Below, piece after piece: positions 57,744-64,000 of a stretch of DNA of 64,000 nt (within the stretch, counting starts at the first letter, position 1; each line of letters starts with the position of its first letter). Made by a program: the position numbers and the translations under genes. The notes under the pieces are model-generated. The model was not told where the DNA came from. It did not search any database and saw nothing but the letters and a program-made list of their open reading frames with translations. Source of the stretch: Mesorhizobium sp. M2A.F.Ca.ET.046.03.2.1 (lineage in GTDB: Bacteria > Pseudomonadota > Alphaproteobacteria > Rhizobiales > Rhizobiaceae); the NCBI RefSeq assembly GCF_003952425.1, contig NZ_CP034449.1, positions 6,436,001 to 6,500,000 of the forward strand. The letters run 5' to 3'.

Positions 57744-58826
57744 CTACCGCTGCGAGGGCTTATCGATGCGCTTGCCGGTTTCGCCGTGAAAGAGATGAAC
57801 GTGATCAGGCTCGACCGACAGTTGGATGGTTTCTCCAGGCGTGAAGGAATGACGTTCCCGGAAATTGGCAACGATATCCTCACCTCCCGCCGTCCGGCCG
57901 ATGATCTGTACTTCAGAACCGGTAGGCTCGATCACCACCACGGTGACTGGAATGCCATTGTCGGCCAGCCGCAAATGTTCGGGCCGTATCCCCAGCACGA
58001 CGGGCTCGCCATTGCCGATGGAGAACGGCGCGGGCAAAGTCACCGAAATCCCTCCTTCGCCCTGGAACCGCGGCGTGCCTTCAGTCAGGATTGTTCCCTT
58101 GAGCATGTTCATGGCGGGAGAACCAATGAAGCTTGCCACGAACAGGTTGTTCGGCCGGTCGTATAGATCTAGCGGCGGCCCGATCTGTTCGACCATGCCG
58201 TCGTGCATGACCACGATCTTATCTGCCATGGTCATGGCCTCGATCTGGTCATGCGTGACATACACCGTCGTGGTCTTCAGCCGCTGGTGCAACTCCTTGA
58301 TCTCGGCGCGCATCTGCACTCTGAGCTTGGCATCGAGGTTGCTGAGCGGTTCATCAAACAGGAACACCTGCGGATTGCGAACGATGGCGCGGCCCATGGC
58401 GACGCGTTGACGTTGGCCGCCTGAGAGCTGCCGCGGATAGCGCGACAGCAGCGGAACCAGCCCGAGGATTTCGGCTGCCCGCTTAACACCTTTATCGCTA
58501 TCCGCCTTCGGAACACCTTTGAGCATGAGCGAGAACGCCATGTTCTCCGCAACCGTCATATGCGGATAGAGCGCGTAATTCTGAAAGACCATGGCCACGT
58601 CGCGTTCCTTCGGAGCAACGTCATTGACGATCCGGCTGCCGATCGAGATATGGCCGCGCGAAATCTTTTCCAGGCCGGCAATCATCCGCAGAAGCGTCGA
58701 TTTCCCGCAGCCGGACGGTCCGACCAACGTAACGAACTCGCCGTCATCTATATCGACGCTGACGGCATGCAGGACCTCGGTGGCCCCGAACGATTTGTAG
58801 ACATCGCCAATCGCGACAGACGCCAT
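57744..58826 (-). CDS. Sugar ABC transporter ATP-binding protein (MalK/UgpC type)
   Basis: 360 residues: Walker A GPSGCGKST, Q-loop VFQNYALYPHM, signature LSGGQRQRVAMGRAI, Walker B VFLFDEPLSNLD, H-loop VTHDQIEAM, then a TOBE domain from about residue 240. It is the first gene of the operon ATPase-receptor-permease-permease, an order less common than receptor-first. A LacI-type palindrome lies 150 bp upstream. Confidence 0.94.
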   Translation of the reverse strand: MASVAIGDVYKSFGATEVLHAVSVDIDDGEFVTLVGPSGCGKSTLLRMIAGLEKISRGHISIGSRIVNDVAPKERDVAMVFQNYALYPHMTVAENMAFSLMLKGVPKADSDKGVKRAAEILGLVPLLSRYPRQLSGGQRQRVAMGRAIVRNPQVFLFDEPLSNLDAKLRVQMRAEIKELHQRLKTTTVYVTHDQIEAMTMADKIVVMHDGMVEQIGPPLDLYDRPNNLFVASFIGSPAMNMLKGTILTEGTPRFQGEGGISVTLPAPFSIGNGEPVVLGIRPEHLRLADNGIPVTVVVIEPTGSEVQIIGRTAGGEDIVANFRERHSFTPGETIQLSVEPDHVHLFHGETGKRIDKPSQR

Positions 58827-58976
58827 CGAATTCCTCCCGATGGTCCCTGCGACTTGTCGCGGGGAGCCGTTTTTATCAGGCGTGGCTTGAAACGGATGCC
58901 GGTGCGGCGATCCACCACTGGCGTCGGCGACGTCTGCCCCAGATTTCCTCCCCCCGGGGTCACGCGACTTCGAAAC

Positions 58977-58988
58977 GGTAGCGCTACC
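58977..58988. promoter_or_regulatory. LacI-type operator upstream of the sugar ABC operon
   Basis: GGTAGCGCTACC, a perfect palindrome with central CG, the form recognised by LacI-family regulators of sugar uptake. No LacI gene adjoins; the only one in the window is at 34155-35387. Confidence 0.65.
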
Positions 58989-59148
58989 AAATCCGCCTGT
59001 AAAGCGGCCATGTACAAACCACCAGCAGCCCTCGACCGGTATGGTCGACCAAGAATATGGTTGAAGGATCCGGACGCCTGATGATCGACGCCGGGACCGA
59101 CGCCATCAAAATGCCGGCGACCGCCATGGTGACGATGATCCGAAACAT
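58984..59148 (-). CDS. Possible small membrane or exported peptide
   Basis: 54 codons from ATG 59148, preceded by GGGG at fair spacing. The start MFRIIVTMAVAGILMASVPA looks like a signal or membrane helix. The stop lies inside the LacI-type palindrome. Not recognised and possibly not real. Confidence 0.25.
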   Translation of the reverse strand: MFRIIVTMAVAGILMASVPASIIRRPDPSTIFLVDHTGRGLLVVCTWPLYRRIW

Positions 59149-59223
59149 GAGTTGCCCCTGCCCAAGGAAGTGCAATCAAAACGCCGTAGAGCGGGTCGTG
59201 TCCAGCGTCCCCGTGCCGAGGCT

Positions 59224-59412
59224 CTACTTGCCAGAGATTTTCTCAGCGACAGCGTTCGCTTTGTCCCGATTGCCCTTGGTGTCTTTGATGATTTTCAGGG
59301 CTTGGTCCTTAGTGATGCCACGCTTCCGGGCAAAGTAATTGACTTCATACGGCTCGCTTGCCGAAACCCGAGCTCTGTCCTGTTTGCCTCTCTTGGATTT
59401 GTCGTCCGCCAT
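59224..59412 (-). CDS. DUF3606 domain protein
   Basis: 62 residues: MADDKSKRGKQDRARV, SEPYEVNYFARKRGIT and a C-terminal helix, matching DUF3606, a small family common in rhizobia with no known function. GGAGGAAGG precedes the ATG. It lies where the recombinase fragment breaks off. Confidence 0.8.
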   Translation of the reverse strand: MADDKSKRGKQDRARVSASEPYEVNYFARKRGITKDQALKIIKDTKGNRDKANAVAEKISGK

Positions 59413-59503
59413 AGCCTTCCTCCATGTCGCGTTTCACCTTGGGCGGCCCGCTCACGACCAAAACGGATGAGCCGCTAGCGATCGACAGCCGCGATGTTGC
59501 ATT

Positions 59504-59785
59504 CCCCAGGTGTCGTTGGAGTATATCGAGGGCGGCGGCCTTGGAGCGGCATGGGGACTTGCCTACATCGCACATGTCGTCGATATGGAGGTCGATGAGT
59601 TCGCCGAAAGTTTTAAGGCGTGCTACACGAGACTTGGTCGGCGTCTCGCCGCGGTCGACTTAGCGTTCGGTTTCGGTCGCCCATCGTCGTGCGTCGTCTC
59701 GGCGCAAGAACGTCTCGCTGACGCAGCGACCTTTGCGACGAACCTGCACGCACCAGGAACCGGATGAGAGCTTCGTATAGGCCAT
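59504..59785 (-). pseudogene. N-terminal fragment of a tyrosine recombinase (integrase)
   Basis: From ATG 59785 the frame reads MAYTKLSSGSWCVQVRRKG, then SETFLRRDDARRWATETER, typical of the N-terminal domain of rhizobial phage-type integrases. A TAA stop at 59660-59662 interrupts it. The same frame continues with GETPTKSRVARLKTFGELI and DLHIDDMCDVGKSPCRSKAA, the SAM-like DNA-binding domain, and similarity ends near 59504. The catalytic domain is absent. It points away from dusA, starting 103 bp from the dusA start. Confidence 0.82.
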
Positions 59786-59887
59786 TTTTCGTGTGCACTG
59801 AGAGATCGAAACTTGGCGAAAAGGGTCGTATTCTGGCGTAAGTTTGTGTGCACTCGGCAGGTTCCAACAAATTGATGTTAAATAAAA

Positions 59888-60883
59888 GTGCTGAAAAATC
59901 AAGATCATAGGGTGGCCGTTGCGCCCATGATGGACTGGACGGATCGGCATTGCCGGTTCTTCCACCGTCAGTTGACGCACCGCGCGTTGCTCTACACCGA
60001 GATGGTTGTGGCGGACGCGGTCATCCACGGCGCGCGTGAACGGTTGCTCGGTTTCGACGATGTCGAGCATCCGGTGGCGCTGCAGCTCGGCGGATCGGAT
60101 CCGGCAAAGCTCGCCGAGGCGGCGCGGATCGGCGAGGCCTTCGGCTATGACGAGATCAACCTCAATGTCGGCTGCCCGTCAGATCGTGTTCAGTCGGGAA
60201 CATTCGGCGCCTGCCTGATGAAGACGCCGGCCCTGGTCGCCGACTGCGTCGCGGCGATGAAGGCTTCGGTGAAAATCCCCGTCACGGTCAAATGCCGCAT
60301 CGGCGTCGACGACCAGGACCCGGAGCCTGCGCTCGACACGCTTGCCGACGGCGTGCTCGCGGCCGGCGCCGACGCGCTCTGGGTGCATGCCCGAAAGGCC
60401 TGGCTGGAAGGGCTGAGCCCCAAGGAGAATCGCGACATCCCGCCGCTCGACTATCCGCGCGTCTATAGGCTGAAGGCCAGAAAGCCGAACGAATTCATCG
60501 GCATCAACGGCGGCATTCAATCGCTTGCCGAGGCGTCGGCGCATCTCGGCCATGTCGACGGCGTGATGCTCGGCCGCGCCGCCTACCATACGCCGGGCAT
60601 CATGACCGGCGTCGATACCGCGTTCTACGGCGAAGTTGCACCCGCCTTCGACTATCCGGGCCTGATCGACGCCATGGCCGGTTACGCCGCGCGCCATATC
60701 GAGCGCGGCGGGCGGCTCGGCCACATCACCCGCCATATGGTCGGACTGTTCCACGGCCTGCCCGGCGCGCGCCGCTTCCGGCAGATACTTTCCACGGATG
60801 CGAACAAACCTGGAGCCGGGCCGGAGGTGCTGAAGACCGCTTTCGCGGCAATCGATTTCGCGGCGGAAGCCGAGGCGGCCTGA
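59888..60883 (+). CDS. dusA: tRNA-dihydrouridine synthase A
   Basis: FMN enzyme that reduces uridine in the D-loop of tRNA. The 331 residues show VAPMMDWTDRHCR, LYTEMVVADAVIHG, LQLGGSDP, NLNVGCPSDRVQ with the catalytic Cys in SGTFGACLM, VKCRIGVDDQ and GINGGIQS. GTG 59888 is the best start; no ribosome site precedes it, perhaps because an inserted element changed the upstream DNA. The 5' end of dusA is a known attachment site for islands and prophages, and an integrase fragment lies just upstream. Confidence 0.95.
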   Translation: MLKNQDHRVAVAPMMDWTDRHCRFFHRQLTHRALLYTEMVVADAVIHGARERLLGFDDVEHPVALQLGGSDPAKLAEAARIGEAFGYDEINLNVGCPSDRVQSGTFGACLMKTPALVADCVAAMKASVKIPVTVKCRIGVDDQDPEPALDTLADGVLAAGADALWVHARKAWLEGLSPKENRDIPPLDYPRVYRLKARKPNEFIGINGGIQSLAEASAHLGHVDGVMLGRAAYHTPGIMTGVDTAFYGEVAPAFDYPGLIDAMAGYAARHIERGGRLGHITRHMVGLFHGLPGARRFRQILSTDANKPGAGPEVLKTAFAAIDFAAEAEAA

Positions 60884-60893
60884 CTCGATCCGA

Positions 60894-61598
60894 TTAATCC
60901 CGCAGGATCATGCGGTCGCCGCGCACGTCGAAACCCGACAACGAACCGATGAAGTTCATGCCGAGCAGGCTTTGTTCCAGCATGCCGGGCGCGGCGACCA
61001 TCACCGTCATATCCTTGCGCACGATGCCGCCGATCGCCAGTTCGTCGGTTCTGACGGTGGCTGCGCGCGCCATGCCGTTGGCGGTGGAGACGTCGACGCT
61101 GTAGCTGAGCGCCGCCGGGTTGAAGCCCGCGGCCTGGGCATCTTCCGATGTCAGCACCGTGCTGGTCGCGCCGGTGTCGACGACGGCGCGCACCGGCGCG
61201 CCGTTGACCAGGATGCGGGCCTCGAAGTGGCCATTGCCGGCCTTGTCGAGCGTGACGGTCGGGCGGCCGTTCTCCACGCCGAGCGCCAGCGGGCTGCCCG
61301 GGACGAGACCGGCCGTCACGCGGCTCGCGACGTCCTGCAGCTCGTAGCGATACTGATAGCCGGCGATCAGCACGAGGATCAGTGCGGCCCAGACGCCGAT
61401 ATTGCGTGCCATGTCGCCAAGCGGCCGGCCCGAGCGGAGCAGGCTCGCGCCGATCACCATGACCAGCACGCCGACCCAGATCAGCCGGCCGAAATCATTG
61501 TTGTTCATGCCGAAAGTGTGGCCGGCCGAGTTGTTGAGCATCAGCAGCACCAGCCCGACGCCGATCACCGCCATGACGATCCAGAACAGCCGGTTCAT
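60894..61598 (-). CDS. Retropepsin-like aspartic protease, membrane-anchored
   Basis: 234 residues. Three N-terminal membrane helices (LFWIVMAVIGVGLVLLML; LIWVGVLVMVIGASLL; IGVWAALILVLIAGY) precede a periplasmic retropepsin domain with the catalytic Asp in RAVVDTGATSTVL and the closing LLGMNFIGSLSGF. This matches the TIGR02281 clan AA family. ATG 61598 is chosen; it follows the DUF1289 gene by 10 bp. Convergent with dusA. Substrates are unknown. Confidence 0.88.
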   Translation of the reverse strand: MNRLFWIVMAVIGVGLVLLMLNNSAGHTFGMNNNDFGRLIWVGVLVMVIGASLLRSGRPLGDMARNIGVWAALILVLIAGYQYRYELQDVASRVTAGLVPGSPLALGVENGRPTVTLDKAGNGHFEARILVNGAPVRAVVDTGATSTVLTSEDAQAAGFNPAALSYSVDVSTANGMARAATVRTDELAIGGIVRKDMTVMVAAPGMLEQSLLGMNFIGSLSGFDVRGDRMILRD

Positions 61599-61608
61599 CG
61601 GTTTCTTC

Positions 61609-61839
61609 TCACAGAACGCCGCGTTCGCGCGCCATGCGGGCACGCCGGGTTTCGCGGCGCGGCCGGCGCTCCACCGTTTCGAGCCGCGCCGGCAGTTCGG
61701 CCATCACCGCCCGGCGAACGTCAGGAGTCATCCTGAGCCAGTCGGAAATCTCGTCGCGCGTGCGTCCGCAACCGAAGCAGAACCCGGTTTTCATATCGAT
61801 CGAACAGACCAGGATGCAGGGGGATTCGATGGCGGTCAT
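61609..61839 (-). CDS. DUF1289 family protein
   Basis: 76 residues. ESPCILVCSIDMKTGFCFGC followed by GRTRDEISDWLRM shows the four-cysteine pattern of DUF1289, possibly metal-binding. Cotranscribed with the protease gene. Function unknown. Confidence 0.88.
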   Translation of the reverse strand: MTAIESPCILVCSIDMKTGFCFGCGRTRDEISDWLRMTPDVRRAVMAELPARLETVERRPRRETRRARMARERGVL

Positions 61840-62004
61840 AGTGTTCTCTTGCGTTCATTCCACATGGTGCAACCGCCGGAGCAATGCAAGCCCTCCGCAA
61901 TGCGCCGCAAGGCAACGCGTTCGCGGCATCGTCAGGCGGTTGTGCCGGCTGCAGAAGGCGGCTATGCCGCTTGCGATTTCCGCAACGGACCGCGACCGAC
62001 GCAA

Positions 62005-63000
62005 ATGCCTGCCAAGCCTTTCGATGATTTCCGAAGCCTCCTGACGGCGCTGCCCCCTGCCGATGACGCGGCGGCCGCGCGTGTCCGCGCGCTGTTTGCC
62101 AAGGCGGACAAGCCGAACGAATCGCTGGGCAGGATCGAGGACATCGCGGCCTGGATTGCCGCCTGGAGCGGGCGGGCGCCGCCGGCAATCAACCGGCCGC
62201 TGGTGGCGATCTTCGCCGCCAATCACGGCGTCGTCCGGCATGGCATTTCGCCGCGGCGGGTGGCGGCGACCGCCAATGAGGTCGAGCTCTGCGCCGCCGG
62301 CGGGTCCGCGATCAACCAGGTCTGCATCGCCAACGATCTCGGCCTGAATGTCTTCGACCTGGCATTGGATATCCCCACAGGCGACATCACCGAGGAGGCA
62401 GCGCTCGACGAACGCGGCTGCGCCGCGACCATGGCCTTCGGCATGGAGGCGGTCGCCGGCGGTGCCGACCTGTTGTGCCTAGGTGATCTTGGGGTTGGCA
62501 ATTCGACCATTGCGGCTGCGCTCTGCGCTGCGTTGTTCGGCGGCAATGGAGTGGATTGGGTCGGGCCGGGGTCTGGCGCCGATGCGGCGACGATGGCGCG
62601 AAAGGCCGAGGTCGTGGACCGGGCGCTGGCGTTCCATGGTTCCGGCCTCGGCGATCCGCTGGAGGCCCTGCGACGGGTCGGCGGCCGCGAGTTCGCGGCG
62701 ATCTGCGGCGCTATTCTTGCGGCCCGCATGGAGAAGATTCCCGTCTTGCTCGACGGATTCGTGGCGACTGCCGCGGCCGCTGTTCTGCAAGCGGCCAGTC
62801 CCGGCACGCTCGATCATTGTCTGCTTGCCGGTCTGTCGCCCGAGCCTGGCCATGCCAAGGCTGCCGAAAGGCTCGGACTGCGGCCGCTGCTCGATTTCGG
62901 CATCAGCCATGGCGAAGGGGTAGGGGCTGCTCTCGCTGCCGGCATCGTCAAAGCCGCGGCGCTGACCAGCTCGGGCATGGCGATGGCTGTCCGGCTATAA
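62005..63000 (+). CDS. cobT: Nicotinate-nucleotide--dimethylbenzimidazole phosphoribosyltransferase
   Basis: Makes alpha-ribazole phosphate for the lower ligand of cobalamin. From ATG 62005 the protein has 331 residues with AIFAANHGVVRHGIS, the AGGSAINQ segment, LGDLGVGNSTIAAAL, VGPGSGAD, the catalytic Glu region near the C-terminus FGISHGEGVGAALA and LDGFVATAAA. The frame is open far upstream without homology. The 165 bp before it show no cobalamin riboswitch box. Divergent from DUF1289. Confidence 0.94.
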   Translation: MPAKPFDDFRSLLTALPPADDAAAARVRALFAKADKPNESLGRIEDIAAWIAAWSGRAPPAINRPLVAIFAANHGVVRHGISPRRVAATANEVELCAAGGSAINQVCIANDLGLNVFDLALDIPTGDITEEAALDERGCAATMAFGMEAVAGGADLLCLGDLGVGNSTIAAALCAALFGGNGVDWVGPGSGADAATMARKAEVVDRALAFHGSGLGDPLEALRRVGGREFAAICGAILAARMEKIPVLLDGFVATAAAAVLQAASPGTLDHCLLAGLSPEPGHAKAAERLGLRPLLDFGISHGEGVGAALAAGIVKAAALTSSGMAMAVRL

Positions 63001-63014
63001 CGCCGCGGATGACG

Positions 63015-64000
63015 TCAGCGGCGGCCGCGCGTGGCGACCGTCTTGGTTGGCAGGGCAGGCAGTTCCTCCATCACCCGACTCAGCGGGAAAATGGCAATCG
63101 CCTCCGTGCCTTCACGCAACTTCGAATGAAGCTCGAACGTGCCGCCATGCATCGCGAGCAGGCCCTGCACGATCGGCAGGCCGAGGCCGGTTCCCTGTTC
63201 TGCGCTCTTGATGGCGATGGAGCCCTGGCCGAAAGCGGAAAGCACCACCGGGATTTCTTCTTCCGGTATGCCCGGACCATTGTCCTTGACCGAAACGTAC
63301 TGGCCGCCGCCGGCGGTCCAGCCGACGCGCACGCGCACTTCGCCGCCGGACGGGGTGAACTTGATCGAATTGGACAGGAGGTTGAGCGTGATCTGACGCA
63401 CCGCGCGCTCGTCGGCAAAAAGGCGCGGCAAGGTCTCCTCGAACTCCTGGACGATGCGGATGTCCTTGTTGCGGGCCCGCAATTCCATCATGTGGCAGCA
63501 GTCCTCGACGATGGTCACCAGCATCACCGGCTCCTCGTTGAGCTGGTAGCGGCCGGCCTCGATGCGCGACAGGTCGAGGATCTCGTTGATCAGGTCGAGC
63601 AAATGCTGGCCGGACTCGTGCACATCATGGGCATAGTCGCGGTAGGTCGGATTGTTCATCGGACCCAGCACTTCATTGGCCATCACTTCGGAGAAGCCAA
63701 GAATGGCGTTGAGCGGCGTCCTGAGCTCGTGGCTCATTGAGGCGAGAAAGCGCGATTTCGCAAGGTTGGCGTCCTCGGCGCGCCGCCTTGCTTCGTCCGA
63801 CATTGATTTCGCCGTCTCCACCTCGGCAATGAGCGCGTCCTTCTCCGAGCGGAAGGACAGCACCATCAACGAGGCCTGATTGAGGTGGCGCGCCACATAG
63901 CCGAAGAACGGAAGTGCTGCGATGAGCAATGCCGCCATCGTGGCTTCGATCGGCGTCCACAGATGCATAATGGTGTAGACATAAACGGCAACAGGAATGG
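63015..64000 (-). CDS. Sensor histidine kinase (N-terminus outside window)
   Basis: The frame stays open to the window end. A membrane segment (AALLIAALPFFGYVA) is followed by a short coiled coil and the HisKA domain with phospho-acceptor His in SMSHELRTPLNAILGFSEVM, then HATPase_c with N box LNLLSNSIKFTPSGGE, G1 VKDNGPGIP and G2 GTGLGLPIVQGL. The style matches the PleC/DivJ/PdhS kinases of alphaproteobacteria. No response regulator is visible. It ends 14 bp from convergent cobT. Confidence 0.9.
   Translation of the reverse strand, partial: IPVAVYVYTIMHLWTPIEATMAALLIAALPFFGYVARHLNQASLMVLSFRSEKDALIAEVETAKSMSDEARRRAEDANLAKSRFLASMSHELRTPLNAILGFSEVMANEVLGPMNNPTYRDYAHDVHESGQHLLDLINEILDLSRIEAGRYQLNEEPVMLVTIVEDCCHMMELRARNKDIRIVQEFEETLPRLFADERAVRQITLNLLSNSIKFTPSGGEVRVRVGWTAGGGQYVSVKDNGPGIPEEEIPVVLSAFGQGSIAIKSAEQGTGLGLPIVQGLLAMHGGTFELHSKLREGTEAIAIFPLSRVMEELPALPTKTVATRGRR

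Noticed and set aside
61840..62004. Possible cobalamin riboswitch before cobT
   Set aside because: The conserved B12 box and flanking stems were looked for and not seen in the 165-bp gap.

Overview
The window is high-GC chromosomal DNA from an alphaproteobacterium of the order Rhizobiales, most likely Mesorhizobium or a close Phyllobacteriaceae relative. Support comes from the fabZ-lpxA-lpxI-lpxB order (LpxI instead of LpxH), the ppiD-trpD-trpC-moaC-moeA operon, a direct-repeat GTTC-N7-GTTC SOS box at lexA, DUF982 and DUF3606 small proteins, and a RIME-like palindrome before pyrG. The species call is inference from gene content and protein style; no database was searched.

Positions 1-23000 are mostly core. 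They hold the end of the lipid A operon (fabZ, lpxA, lpxI, lpxB), citrate synthase, glutamyl-tRNA synthetase, a ComEC/Rec2-like protein, LexA, a two-gene kynurenine module (kynU plus a formamidase-like hydrolase), molybdopterin genes (moaC, moeA), trpDC, ppiD, tpiA, secG, a periplasmic L,D-transpeptidase and pyrG. Two convergent gene pairs (lpxB/gltA and DUF1697/NCS1 permease) are separated by similar short low-complexity inverted repeats that also encode the last codons of the left-hand gene.

Positions 23000-59900 are accessory. After an NCS1 permease, a DUF982 protein and a large SPFH/flotillin-like protein comes a nearly gapless minus-strand array (37788 down to 27763): class II aldolase, 2-hydroxyacid dehydrogenase, GntR regulator, LacI regulator, a PotABCD-type ABC transporter with an arginine-deiminase-superfamily hydrolase among its genes, and a frameshifted M24 peptidase pseudogene. 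The GntR and LacI genes overlap, and matching CTGTATAC-type operators lie before the aldolase and before GntR. Next is a type I secretion locus (HlyD-type adaptor, HlyB-type ABC exporter, an unknown 132-residue protein, and a 1211-residue secreted protein with a nearly exact 642-bp internal tandem duplication). A strong terminator separates the secreted protein from its exporter. Then come a Crp-type regulator, a fused mannose-1-phosphate guanylyltransferase/AGE-type sugar isomerase, a truncated class III aminotransferase, a LuxR-type regulator, an XRE pseudogene, and a sugar ABC transporter with a LacI-type operator in its promoter region.

The accessory part ends at dusA, a known island and prophage insertion site. 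A broken tyrosine recombinase gene lies just upstream of it on the opposite strand, so this edge looks like the scar of an integrated element. Beyond dusA the window returns to core genes: a retropepsin-like protease, DUF1289, cobT and a sensor kinase cut by the window end. No tRNA, rRNA, CRISPR array or intact transposase was found.
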